64,000 bases of DNA from positions 20,996,955-21,060,954 of the forward strand of contig NC_088305.1 in assembly GCF_032854445.1 (NCBI RefSeq). Direction: 5' to 3'. The notes beneath the pieces were generated by a model. It saw only the letters and a list, made by a program, of their open reading frames with translations, was not told the origin of the DNA and ran no database searches. Origin of the DNA: Liolophura sinensis. Lineage: Eukaryota; Mollusca; Polyplacophora; Chitonida; Chitonidae. This document shows, piece after piece, positions 13,801-28,800 of the stretch. Each line of letters begins with the position of its first letter. Position 1 is the first letter of the stretch. The position numbers and the translations under genes were made by a program.

Positions 13801-16800
13801 ATGGTCGAGGAACTAGGGTAACTAAATAATATGACCTTATATGTGCCTTATTATTCAGTTTCAGAAAAAATAAAAATGATATAATAATATAATATTATAT
13901 ATTTTCATTTATTAAAAAAATATTGGTTGCTGCCCAGACCTTCCCACGTGCGACCAGAGAGGAAGCCAGCATGAGCTGGACTTGAACTCACAGCGACTTC
14001 ATTGGTGAGAGACCCCTGGGTCATTACGCTGCCCTAGCGAATGGTCTATTCTGCCATTGTCTTTATTAAACTAGATGATGTTCCATGTGAATTTTACAAG
14101 AAAAGTAATATTTTGGGCACGAAATTGATAATTAGTAATTACCATTATTTGTGATCTTGACAAAAAGGTCACAACTGAAACAATAAATTACCAGGGGCTG
14201 CAACCAAACCTCCACAAAATTCTATTACCTCATTATCCATTCTGGCAGGGTAAAAGGTGTTGGAAATGAATATCCTCAGTTTCCTCTTTTGCTGAAATGA
14301 TAAGCAAATAAAACTTCAATAATATTTGTATCATTTATTTATTTATCTGATTAGTATCTAATCTGTCTCCAACATTTTTTCCCCTTATACAACCGCAAGT
14401 GGAGTAAACCTTTTATCATTGCTAGAAACCTGACAAACTCCTTAAAGCCGCAGCCAAAACAGTGAGAGCTCGTTTCGAGCATACAACCTTATTGGTCAGG
14501 CCTCAGCGCTTTACCCATCTTAGGACAGAACATTCATTTATTTGAGTGTTGCCTAGCGCCAAGAACTCAAGAATTCTTCACATATACAATGGAGGTCAGT
14601 ACTATGGGTGGAAAAAACTGAAGTGTCTGTTGTAAACCACCAACATCTGGCAAATTACTGATGAACTTTTTCAAGATATGTGCACCATATTGGCGGAAGA
14701 CATGCTCTTTTAAGGAACATTTGACTGCAATCAGCATACAAGCATTATTTAACCCCTTACCCTCACAAGAGGACTCACAAAGAGTGAGGGCCATAGAATC
14801 TACAAATTCCTGTCCTGGGCTGGGTTTGAACCCATACCTCGTATGTCCTAGTGACTCACTGGCAAAGCACCTTTAAAAACAAAAATCTCACTATCCTCTC
14901 AATATGTACAACTACTTGTACATCAGTGACCACACAAGGATTTCAGGGCTCCACACTCTTGTCAGAGCAGATCAGTTAATAACAGGATTCCCACACTTGT
15001 GAAGATTTCAAATTTACACCCATTTCATGAGTTTTCCAAGTTCAAATTCACATTCCTCAGGCTACCTCAAAAACATGTTCAACACTTATACAAGCTTACA
15101 ACAATATAAAATGACCTCAATTACATGCAGATATAGAGTAATCACACAAACGATGGAGGACAATATCCCCCTATAGATTACTATACACAGCATCCCAGGT
15201 TGATTTCTGTAGTCTCCATTTCAAAGGCTTTTCCTGGAACCAACAACACAACCCACTGACTTTTCATTCTTTTCAAGGCCTGGAATTTAAGTTTCTTTCA
15301 AATTCCATGCTTTTCAAGGTTTTTCGTGAAACTGTATGAACTATGTTAAAGACATTTACACGATCACTGGGTGTGTTTTATAATGGTACCTTCTGCGGTC
15401 GTTTTAAGGCCTCTTGGATATCCAGTCTTTTCCTCATGATGGTTGAATCCAGTTTCCTCTCAAACGCCAGAAGGTCCATGTATGCCTGCGACTCTGGCAC
15501 CAAGTCGCGCACCTGAAGCCACAAATTACATGAACACCTCATATATGTATTTACATATTTGATTGTAGCCTAACGTAATACACAAGAGTTTTTCTGTTAC
15601 TGGCTGTGGGTCACTTTTGTGGGTGGAGGAAACTGTTGACCTGGGAAAACAACCGTTGACCATCTACAGGTTGCCGACACACCTTCCCACATACAATTGG
15701 AGAGGAAGCCAGCACCACCTGGACTTTAACTCACAGCGACTGCAAGGTGAGAGGGACCTGAGTGATTGTACTGCACTAGCATACTGACAACTGGGCCACA
15801 AAGGCCCCCCTCCAGTTGATGGTATCACCTGACAAGACCCTGTATGTAGGTACAGAGAACACGTATACAGCTACATACACTGCTGCTAACCTTGTCAGAT
15901 CACATAATCCAAACGTACACTGTACTTTATAGGCCACCATTGAAAATTCTCTACTGGACGCAACCGGCCCCTTTTAGAGGGTCATTTTTCTTTCAATCTG
16001 GCTAATTAAAAAATGCAAAGATTTTAAATAAATTAACATGAAGAGCAAGAAAAATAAAAAAAGGGCAATCAAACTTTCAATGAAGACTTTGGATTACGGT
16101 AAATGACTTAAAATTTAATCCATGACTAATGTAAATAGCCTAAAATGAACATATTTTAAATGATGGCCTTTTATCTCTCTGACATGTCTGATAAATACTC
16201 ACTCTCTGAGGTAATATTTTGTCCGCAATTTTCTTCTTTTTCTTCCTGTAATTGAGAGACACATGAATACAAGACGAAACAAGAGGCATCTGTCAATAAC
16301 GTGTTCTCAAAATCCTTACAACATTTAATAAATTCTTGGTCTTTCCAAAGGCCGTGACCATCTAAACAAATTCCTATTTCATCATCATTAGGGATAACAA
16401 TCTCTGGATATAGCACAGATTCTAGTTCTGAAATACTTCACATCTACACCACTTTCAAACATCTACAGAACTGGCCTGGAATGAATGAATGATTACGGCT
16501 ATCTTCAAGATGTATTTTTGTAGTACCATCTTGTAATGTTCGACTTGTAGTGTTTGACAAAATTCGTCTGTAACATGGTCGCACGGGACTTGTCTCGGAT
16601 ATTGCGTTTTTCTGGTCCAGTTCCGTTGCTAAGGATTGGCGTTTTTGTTAGCATGTTTGTCATGAGGAGTCCTTTACTGTAATCTACATGAGGTGTAATT
16701 TCACTTCAGATCTTGACAGAGTAAGAAATAAATTGCTCGGTTTCAGCAAAGGATACACCAGACTGCTTTTCTCGGTACAGGTATCATCATGGTTGTTGAC

Positions 16801-19800
16801 AAGCTTTGACTGGTGGAAACAACAAGGAGTAGTGGAAACAACTGAAGTGATTTGATTGGCCTGCGCATGTGATTTTTAGCATGAAAATAGAGCTTTTTCT
16901 ATTTCTTTCGACTACCTCACAACTCGTTGAATGTGACAAATGTTGAAACGATTCGGGTGTTCTGCCGGTTCGACTCGGTTGTATGCTACAAGTTGGTACT
17001 ACAAATCGCACCGTGAGAATCAGCCTTTATGGCTTTATGGCTTAACACGATATCAGCCATATTGGGTGGGGGTGGGGGGGAGGGTGGTGTAGATGTACAT
17101 GTTTAGAACTGACTTACGGTTTACTCATGCCCTGGCTGTGATGTGGGGGTCTCATGTCCCCTGAGCGCTTCCTGTCCATTGGGGACTGCATGCCTGGGTG
17201 AGGGGGCATTCCTGGGGGCATAGGGCGAGGCATGCCTGAAAACACACCAGGTACACATCTCACACTTAAATCTGTATAAACTTTATATCCTTGGTAATAA
17301 TGGGCTGTTGGAGCTGCCACCTACATTTGGCCCCACAGATAAATGTATAAAACAAATCCAAGTTACTGATTCACAAACTGAAGTACATTTATGTGTGAAG
17401 CCACACTGGACAAATCTTCTCTCAATGTTATATAGCTGTACATGTACATGGAGATATCCATCAACCAATGTATCACTTCAAGTCCATGAAGAAAACGTTC
17501 CTAGGAAAAACTGTGATGAGACAGGCAAAAACGTTATCAGACTTACTTACATGTCAACATACACATATTAGTGTAAAGCAAACAGGACCACTGAAAATTC
17601 AGGCACTATACAAAAGAATGATACCAATGTCTTCATGTGTCATATTGGTGTACTAGCTAATGATATCATATATGAACTTCATGTAAGGCCACATTAATTA
17701 TCGCCATATGAGCACTGTGCAAGGCGCTCCCAAAAATTCTATCCGAGGATGGGAATAGCAGGTTTTCATTAACAATTAATCTGTGGAATAAATGTAAAAC
17801 AACTTAAAATACCCCAACAGAACCTAAAGAGATGATGACAGCTAATAAAGGCATCAATGTTTCCCATGGTACCAGGGAGCCAATATCGAATATGCCTAAT
17901 ATCCACAAGGAAAGGAAGTCAATACTATATGGAAAGTCTTCTTTTATGTCAATACACTCTCTGACTGTACATATATACATGCGCAAAAATGGCCTCAACC
18001 ATGTCAACCAGAACAATCAACAGAATAATAGAAATAGAACAACAGAATAATAGGGCTAGAACTAAAACAGTCAACAGAATAATAGAACTAGATTATACAA
18101 CAGATTATAGGACTAGAACAATTAACATAATAGGACTAGAACAATCAACAGAATAATAGAACTAGAACAATCAACATAATAATAGGACTAGAACAATCAA
18201 CAGAATAACAGAACTAGAACAATCAACAGAATAATAGGACTAGAACAATCAACAGAATAACAGGGCTAGAACTAGAACAGTCAACAAAATAATAGACTAT
18301 AACAATCAACAGATTATAGGACTAGCACTATAACAATCAACAGAATGTAGGACTAGCAATAGAACAATCAACAGAATATAGGACTAGCAATAGAACAATC
18401 AACAGAATAATAGGGCAATGCTATCTACAACATACGCCTACAGACAGACATGCATACACACAATCTAAACTAGTTCAAAGGCTCATTTGGCAAGGCATGG
18501 AATGGACAATCAGCTTCAGATGGTAAAAACTTTGCTGGATATACAGAAAAGGCCAGAACAGGCCGATTAAAACACAATGACATGGGTAACCTTGATTTAC
18601 CTGTACAAGTAATAGGTGAATTCAATGTTAATAAAAAAATATTTAAGACATTTTTAAAGCTGGAAAAGGACATATCAAATATATAAATTACCATGGCAAC
18701 CTATGTCTATGTATACAGCATGTGTGTCATTAAGACCATTACATCTGACATATCATAAAGTCGTCATGTTTGTAAAATGAAGAGGTGGTCATGTACCAAG
18801 CTTTTAGATGTGGGGCTGTGAAAATCTTAAATTTGTTTTGGCATCAGTGATGTCACACTCATATATTTTTCTAACAGTTTGTTTCAAGAGTCCCTCAGTG
18901 CATTATAGCTCTCTCTAAGTATAAGTAAGCATTCTGAATAGAGAGGTCAGCTGTATAAAAGAGTATTAAAGTTAAGCCAGGCTTAAATGCTATAAATGGC
19001 ACTTATTCAGTCTGAACTAAAGTTAATACTGGGCTTGTGTTCTAATACACTTTTGAATTACAGGGCCCAGACATCTAGCATTCTCACTAATGCATGTTAA
19101 TGTCACAAAAAACAAGATTTCTTTCTTTATTTATTTGACTGGTGTTTTACGTCGTACATGTACTCAAGAGTATTTCACTTATACGATGGCGGCCAGCATT
19201 ATGGTGGAAGGAAACCGGTCAGAGCCCGGGCAAAAACCCACAACCATTCTCAGGTTGCTGGCAAATCTAAAAATCAAGAAATGACATCACTGGTTACAAT
19301 ATACATTTCTTGTCCAAATTAGAGCAGATCACCAAGACTGAAATGCATTTGAATACTTGAAATAAATAAATAAAAAACTATTTTCCCGGGAAGTGACATC
19401 AACAGTATGTAATCCTATATTTTTTTTTCTTGGTCTGAACATAGAGAATGATTGTACATGTACCTGTAGCTATAAACTCTGACATCAGTCTTAATCACTG
19501 TATAATAGCCTAAACCAGGGGAGCAATTAGAGTATGTACATGTACTTGTTACATGCACAAACCACCAACTTGCAGTTTAACCTCATACGATGACGAAGGT
19601 GTCCTTAGAGTGCATGTACGTGCAATTTGCCTCCTTGTTGCAGGACGGACTTCCACCGCTCTTTCATCTAGTGCTGCTTCACTGAGACGACTTTCCGAAG
19701 GCAAGCAAGCCACCCCACCCCGCCCCAGCCAGTGTACTGATAGGGGTCACAGTTGTTGCACTATCCCCTTAATGCTGAGCCCCAAGCGAGGAAGCTACAA

Positions 19801-22786
19801 CTTCCTTTTTTGAAGTCTTTAGTGTGACCCGACCCAGTATTAACCCTGGATCTACCGCTCCCGAAGCGGACACTCTACCCACTGTTCTATCAGGGCCGGT
19901 ATCATATTATGATCCTCATTGTAGTCACTGTACATGCATACGTGTACAAGTGCTTATTAAGGAGCAGCACACTCGTTTCACAAAAAATATGTGTACATGT
20001 GTGAATAAAGAGTACGAATTTAACAGAGAAATTGGATCAAATGGCACTAGTGTCCATATAAAAGGAGGCAGCTACGGTAAAAGAACAGAAAGATCGAAAA
20101 CCTTGACATGCCATTTATTCATGTAACATTGTCTCCATCGCCACTGATTTACTTGTCTCTCAAAAAGCAAGACTTGCACCATTGCTATTACATTTAATAG
20201 TGTATGTAATATTAACTCTCGACTCACTTCCTCTCTTCCTGTCCCTGGTGCCTCCCACTTCGCCCCCACAAATTTGCAAGGAGTAAAACTAAAAACTTAC
20301 TTAAACAGTCACCGGTACAAATTCTGTCCCTGACAAAGCACCAGGATACAGTCAGGCGATCTTGTCCCATATTCTGTGTTTTTGTCAAATAGATTACTTC
20401 CCTTTTCATGGATTATCCCCCCTTGATGGTAGGTATCAGTTCATGCTTCAGATGATGGAAAATAAATAGCATCACAGTGATCAACTGTGACTAATGTGCT
20501 TGTAAAATTTCTTGTGTGGTTAGAGTAACTACTTTTATAGCGCTTTGCTTCATCGCATTGAGAAAGTGATCAAGTAAATGGCAATATTTCTCATGGTGCC
20601 ATTTGCTCTAATACTGAAATAATGGACAGATACCTACTGTCAAGGGATAAGTTAAGGATTTTTTTTTTTTTTTTTTTTTGATTGGTGTTTTACGCCGTAC
20701 TCAAGAATATTTCACTTATACAACGGCGGCCAGTATTATGGTAGGTGGAAACCGGGCACAGCCCGGGGGAAACCCACGACCATCCGCAGGTTGCTGGCAG
20801 ACCTTCCCACTTACGGCCGGAGAGGAAGCCAGCATGAGCTGGACTTGAACTCACAGCGACCGCATTGGTGAGAGGCTCCTGGGTCATTACGCTGCGCTAG
20901 CGCGCTAACCGACTGAGCCACGGAGGCCCCGATAAGTTAAGGAAACGAAAAGGGTAGTAACCTATGTATAACAAAAATGGATAATCTTGGTGACCGATAT
21001 AACTTTCTAATGTTGCAATTCTTCATATTTATTATTTAAGGTAAAAAATCTGAAATTTCTTCACTTTTAGAGGCAAAAAAATGCCATAAAATATTTCTTT
21101 AAGAGCTGAAACATATGATTTTTCTATCAGGCTTTCAAACAGCATATTAGCTTCGAAGCAAATCAGAAAAAAATGCTTTTTAAGATCAACAGGCAGAGCC
21201 CTTTTCATCAGGCCAACTTAGTCATGATTGAAACTTTAAGCCATTTATAATATCCGTGAGTGGCCAGGTACATGGTTAAGAAAATCCATGCACTCTTGAG
21301 TAAACTGCAAGGCGTTTGCCAGGCTCATATACCTGAAAAAGCCCTGACTATAAATGCCAAATGCAGCCAAAATAGCCACAGATGGGCTTGAACCCGTGAC
21401 CTCAACTGTCGAAAGAGAATCACTCTACAAATAAATAGACTAGCAAAGGACCCCCTCTTTTAATTTGGTGACTTGAACGAAGATTGGTCATGAATTTGCC
21501 ACAGTAGTTTCACACCATATCTATCATTCCTAGCCATGTCCGGTTGTTGACAGCAGTGCGACATTGTATGACTGGTTGCGGCTGAACATCACCTTGGCAA
21601 TATTCCAGCCATAGCGTGCCGAGTGCAACATTGAAGAGTTCACAAACACTTGATGCTCATCTAATGAACTATCATAGGCATCAGCATCACAAAGGCTACC
21701 TTTCAGTTTAGCCAGTGCATCGCTAAAACTGTGCTCTGTGCGAAGCAGAAACAGTACAGAGGCCTGCTCCCTAATCATGTTATCTCCACAATGTTGCTGT
21801 AGCTCACTAAGAATGAAACATCTCCCATTCGCTCACCTGAAAAAAACACTGGGGGTGTGGGGGATAATTAGAAAGCGGGGCTTCTCTACTGTTTCTGCTT
21901 CACACCAAGCACAGCTTTAACGATGTGGGCATACACTTCCAGTTTGGAGCTTTGCAGTATTTGCGACAACAGTAAGCACGTTAGTCCAGTAGCCCTTGGA
22001 GAAGTTGCATCTAGATGCTCACACTGAATACTTTACCTGCCCCTTTATCCCCACCCCCTACCCTTACCTGCAACCACAGGACAAAAGCTGGATACAGGCA
22101 CTACACATAGGTGTATTGATTTAGCATGAACAGTCAGGCCAGGCGTAATCTATTGACAAAGCAGGGCGCATGCCGCCGGCACACACTGACTGCCACAGCA
22201 CAAACTTCTGGCACAGAGTGATGTGTGTTTATACTTACTTGGAGTTTCTTTGGACTTACTGCTTGCTAAAACAATGTAGTACAATATATACATGTACATG
22301 TAAATTATAGACAAAATATAGACAATGTTGAAGAACAAGACAGATGTACAGACGTATGAATATGTATATGTACATATATAAGATATAAATAACAGGTGAA
22401 ATTACTTTATATTAAAATGCTCACTGACTGTAAAATATCAATGATGAGTTGGCATACACAAAATAAAAAGATCTGCCACAAACGTGTTGATCTACTGAGG
22501 AGAAAAAGTGTAAAATAAAAAAAATCAGGAAACATCAGCAGATAAACCATTAAAAACAATACATCTTGAAACTATTCCCCATGTGCATAAATAAGCCTTC
22601 TGAGCCAACAGCTAGGATTGTAAATTTGCACAACAAAATTAGATATATATATAGTCAATGAGTTTGGATAAGAGCTGTTTACCCTGACATCCGGGCAAAT
22701 GTACGATTTTGATCTAATTTATTTGATTGGTGTTTTATGCCGCACTCAAGAATATCTGACCTATACAACTGCGGCCAGCACTATGG

Positions 22787-22835
<49 letters not shown>

Positions 22836-25800
22836 ATTGGTGTTTTACGCCGTACTCAAGAATATTTCACTTATACGACGGCGGCCAGCATTATGGTGGG
22901 TGGAAACCGGGCAGAGCCCGGCGGAAACCCACGACCATCCGCAGGTTGCTGGCAGACCTTCCCACGTACGGCCGGAGAGGAAGCCAGCATGAGCTGGTCT
23001 TGAACTCACAGCGACCGCATTGGTGAGAGGCTTCTGGGTCACTACGCTGCGCTAGCGCGCTAACCGACTGAGCCACGGAGGCCCCCACTATGGTGGGAGA
23101 AAATCGGGTAGATCCCCCTGAGAAACTCTGCAGGTTGCTGAAGACCTTCCCACGTACGGCTGGGGAAGAAGCCAGCCTGAGCTCAACTTGAACTCACAGC
23201 AACCGCATTGGTGAGAGGCTCCTGGGTCACCGCGCCGTGCTGGCATGCTAAACCACCTCGGCCACGGAGTGTAAGCTTTTGAAAAGTTTGGAAAGATCAC
23301 ATCTGATGCGGATTTAGACACAATTTTGAATATGACCTTGAACATGTGATAAACAGAACTACTGGAAATTGCGTGCAATTTTCACTGACGATCAGTGATG
23401 CTGTTACATTTCCATAATCCCTGGCATGTCGGATTGAAAAAATTTTCAGAACTTCAAGACGTCCACATCGTTTCTGTAGAGCACCACAGTACCAATAGTG
23501 TTTCATCTATAATGTACATATATTTGGTTGGTTTAAGTCAAAAACTAATTCAATTCAAATTTTCAATTACAAACACACCTGTACAGCAGACATTCGTCTC
23601 AGGAGTTCTATTAAAGGGAGACAACACCATCAGATCAGGAATGTAATAATCCTCCCTTTATACACAAGCCGTAAGTAGTCACCCCACCCAAGGATTTGGT
23701 CATTCATGAATATTCATGAATATTATGAACATATTTGTAGTTGCAGGCATTTGAATGAATGGAGAATGGTTGTGTTTACCAAGAGGTTACACAAAATCAG
23801 TTTCACGAGCAGGGGATACGAAAATCAGGGGATACGAGCAGGTCGCCATGCACGTGAAACATGGTCATGGGTCTAATGTCATTTACATTTATGCCAAAAA
23901 TATAATTTTATTGTTAAAATGCATGTTATACTTTATCAAGAGCCAAGTTTATACATGTAAATACAGACTAGGTGTTAGAAGGTAGATCTCATCAATTTAG
24001 GTCATGTCATGCCTTGTAGCACCTTGTGGTTATTAATGTATTGTATCACACCCTTTCATACATTAACTTCACTGTGCCACTCAGAATACTGTTTGTGTCA
24101 TGTCATGCCCAGCAGCACCTTGTGGTAATTAATGTATTGTATCACACCCTTTGATACATTAACTTCACTGTGCCACTCAGAATACTGTTTGTGTCATGTC
24201 ATGCCCAGCAGCACCCTGTGGACCTTGTGGTTATTAATGTATTGTATCACACCCTTTGATACATTAACTTCACTGTGCCACTCAGAATACCGTTTGTGTC
24301 AAGTCATGCCCAGTAGCACCTTGTGGTAATTAATGTATTGTATCACACCCTTTCATACATTAACTTCACTGTGCCACTCAGAATACTGTTTGTGTCATGT
24401 CATGCCCAGTAGCACCCAGTGGACCTTGTGGTTATTAATGTATTGTATCACACACTTTGATACATTAACTTCACTGTGCCACTCAGAATACTGTTTGTGT
24501 CATGTCATGCCCAGTAGCACCTTGTGGTAATTAATGTATTGTATCACACCCTTTCATACATTAACTTCACTGTGCCACTCAGAATACTGTTTGTATCATG
24601 TCATGCCCAGCAGCACCCTGTGGACCTTGTGGTTATTAATGTATTGTATGACACCCTTTCATACATTAACTTCACTGTGCCACTCAGAATACTGTTTGTG
24701 TCATGTCATGCCCAGCAGCACCTTGTGGTAATTAATGTATTGTATCACACCCTTTGATACATTAACTTCACTGTGCCACTCAGAATACTGTTTGTGTCAT
24801 GTCATGCCCAGCAGCACCTTGTGGTAATTAATGTATTGTATCACACCCTTTGATACATTAACTTCACTGTGCCACTCAGAATACTGTTTGTGTCATGTCA
24901 TGCCCAGTAGCACCTTGTGGTTATTAATGTATTGTATCACACCCTTTCATACATTAACTTCACTGTGCCACTCAGAATACTGTTTGTGTCATGTCATGCC
25001 CAGAAGCACCTTGTGGTAATTAATGTATTGTATCACACCCTTTCATACATTAACTTCACTGTGCCACTCAGAATACTGTTTGTGTCATGTCATGCCCAGT
25101 AGCACCTTGTGGTAATTAATGTATTGTATCACACCCTTTCATACATTAACTTCACTGTGCCACTCAGAATACTGTTTGTGTCATGTCATGCCCAGCAGCA
25201 CCCTGTGGACCTTGTGGTTATTAATGTATTGTATCACACCCTTTGATACATTAACTTCACTGTGCCACTCAGAATACTGTTTGTGTCATGTCATGCCCAG
25301 CAGCACCTTGTGGTAATTAATGTATTGTATCACACCCTTTGATACATTAACTTCACTGTGCCACTCAGAATACTGTTTGTGTCATGTCATGCCCAGTAGC
25401 ACCTTGTGGTTATTAATGTATTGTATCACACCCTTTGATACATTAACTTCACTGTGCCACTCAGAATACTATTTGTGTCATGTCATGCCCAGCAGCACCT
25501 TGTGGTAATTAATGTATTGTATCACACCCTTTGATACATTAACTTCACTGTGCCACTCAGAATACTATTTGTGTCATGTCATGCCCAGTAGCACCTTGTG
25601 GTTATTAATGTATTGTATCACACCCTTTCATACATTAACTTCACTGTGCCACTCAGAATACTGTTTGTGTCATGTTATGCCCAGTAGCACCTTGTGGTTA
25701 TTAATGTATTGTATCACACCCTTTGATACATTAACTTCACTGTGCCACTCAGAATACTGTTTGTGTCATGTCATGCCCAGCAGCACCCTGTGGACCTTGT

Positions 25801-28800
25801 GGTTATTAATGTATTGTATCACACCCTTTCATACATTAACTTCACTGTGCCACTCAGAATACTATTTGTGTCATGTCATGCCTTGTAGCACCCTGTGGTA
25901 ATTAATGTATTGTATCACACCCTTTGATACATTAACTTCAATGTGCCACTCAGAATACTGTTTGTGTCATGTCATGCCCAGCAGCACCCTGTGGACCTTG
26001 TGGTTATTAATGTATTGTATGACACCCTTTGATACATTAACTTCAATGTGCCACTCAGAATATTGTTTTTCCATGTAACAGAATTAGCCTCTCATGTCAT
26101 TACTGCGTAACAAATGATCACATCTATATTACATCCCGTATAATAAAATCGATGAATGTAACAAAGTCCGAGCATGGTATTACTTCCAAATGTTATAAAA
26201 TAATGACATGCTTTATACTACAATGTACAGAGTGCGTCATCGTTTCAAGCCACACTAAAACATGAATGCAAACAATACAAGGATCAATGTATCATAGTTA
26301 CACTGCAAAACTGAACAGGCAATTAATATTGACATTCTATTACATACAGATTAAATAGTCAAAAAATAGGACAGAAATTAATAATAAATATCAGAAAGGA
26401 ACAGACAAATTTCAGCAAACCTAAAAAGAAAAAAAAAAAAAAAAAAAGAAAAATGCGCCACAAGTGCATGAAAGTGTTGCTGAGAAATACAGTCAGTCTG
26501 CAATAAATAAATAAAAAATTGCTTATATAACAGAGATGCATACAGGCATGGCAAAACAGTTAAGTACATGCATACCTCTGCTTTTCTATAAACACATGTA
26601 AACAATATAAATACATATATGTAAAATAGTTGCATCGATTAATGATTTCCCAGATACCTACATGTATATATCATCTCAACAGCACACTGACGTCCCTTGT
26701 TTGAGTCTTGTCAACTATTCTGGGCACAGGAGCCCAGGAGACATTTTTAGATTTTTGCACTTAACAGAGGTCATAATCAACTTCAAGATGGCTCAATGTT
26801 GAGTTCAAGCTCAATGACAAAATGTCACCAATCAATGGGACCTGTGCCCTTTGAGATCTGCTGGTCTATTTATCAGCTGGTTCTTCATTTAAAAAAAGGA
26901 AGTATGATCAAACTATTGTAGCAGTTATTTTGATCAAAAAGTACACACATATTTTTAGATCATTTTTCATTATCATGTTTATCAATGTAGGTACAACAAC
27001 TGATAAAACTGATCAGGTTAAATGTTGATACTGGTAAATCACAGACCTCTCAGTCACCAGTGCTTGGTTTATAAAGTTGTCTTGAAGTTGAACCAAAATT
27101 ACGCAAGCCTTAGAACAGCGGACCAGTATTAATTTCAAGCCATGCACATTAAAGGACAAGACAGCACCTGACTAAAACATATTCCAGTCGAAAGCTGGAT
27201 TCTCAAGCTTTCTAAAAAGTGTCATATTACATCATATTATTTTAATGAGATTTCATCAAATAACATGTAGAGCAAAATGACAATACTTGACAAATCGTTG
27301 GCGTAAATCGAGGCAGACATCTTGAGAATTTGATCCAGTCAAACACGTTATCAGCCTAAGCTGTGACGTAGCCTATACCCATTCACTCCACGAAGTGACA
27401 TATGACAACACAGAACTACTGCATATAAGACATCATTTTAAGAGCGTTTATAATGATGTAGTTATGTATAGCCGTAAAGCCATTTTACTCGGTGTTGTGG
27501 GACAAGGCTGTATCATTTACGGACCGCCACAGACGTAAAATTAGCTGACTTACAATTTAGCCGTGTAATATTCAACGAGGGTATCACAAATTATATCAGA
27601 CAGTTGCGTACCATCTCGGACCAACCCGCACTCATCTCTACAGCAGACCATAGGCCTACTCAGACCCGCTGTTCAGATTATACAAATACATTTTTTGTCC
27701 TTCGTTTTACCATTTAGTCAGCAGTTTCTGAATAACAAACATCAGAGTTAGTGAAAAAATTCATCAGGGATGCTGAAGGTTGATGGGAACAAGAAGACAG
27801 CATCTTATAGGACAATGCTTCAAATTAATTAAATCTTATGACATAATTTTTTTGCTCAAAGTTTATAAGAATTGAAGAACTTAAACTTTGCTCCTTTATC
27901 TTTGTTGCATACAAAGGATGATTTTCTTCTGGTTTCTTTTATAAAATACAGTAAAATTATTTTGAAACGCTGTGTTCAAGCCGATGTGTTTTCTCTGGTG
28001 TTTTCTATATCACTAAAACGAAGTATAAGATTCAGTGCCAGTTGAATGCCTCAGCCTCATGTACCATCCTAATCAGCCTCATGTACCATCCTAATCAGCC
28101 TCATGTACCATCCTAATCAGCCTCAGTGGTGCTTAGATTTGTTTCCATTAGTTTCACAACTGAGCATTAATCTGGTTGTACAACAATTTTATTGTAATTC
28201 CCCTCTGGGGGGCCACGAACTGAACCACGAATACCCCGGCTCTGCATCTACAGGCTACTTAAACTGTAAATAATATAGCAGGTTTACTGTATCAACAGTA
28301 TGTTCAAACAGTTGGAGAAATATCCTTCCAAAATGGCCAATTTTCAAAGAAGTTATTTATCACTTGGACCTTCATCGCCGAAGTCCTCATCTTTTATCTA
28401 CTACTGCATTGACCAGCAGTACAGAAAATAACAAGAGTAAACGTGATGTCACATTCATGTCGATAATAGAGATGCGCTGAAGCTGTGCCCAGATGAAGCT
28501 TCGTTAAACTTTTACTGGGTTGAAAAAAAATTTAAAAAATATTTAATGCCAGTTTAAGATACTTTGAATGGTAGTCTTTCAGTGGACATACATGTATACA
28601 TTAGTCAGGTGCTGTCGATCACTTTAATGCTGAGTGGCAAAAAAACAAAATGATCAAGTCACTGTTTTAAATTCAGTGCTTTCCTTTATACCTTGTACCA
28701 ACCACTATTTATGAACTTGCACGAGCAGATACAAACACTGCACCAAGAGACGTCACTGTGTTGTCTTACTTCAGGGACTCCGCACTGCGCAGAATGACAG

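Noticed and set aside
24132-25901. Long open frames repeating a 32-residue peptide (MYCITPF...)
   Set aside because: They follow from a 96-bp unit that is a multiple of three. The stops depend on a single ggtaatta/ggttatta variant and there are no splice or start signals.
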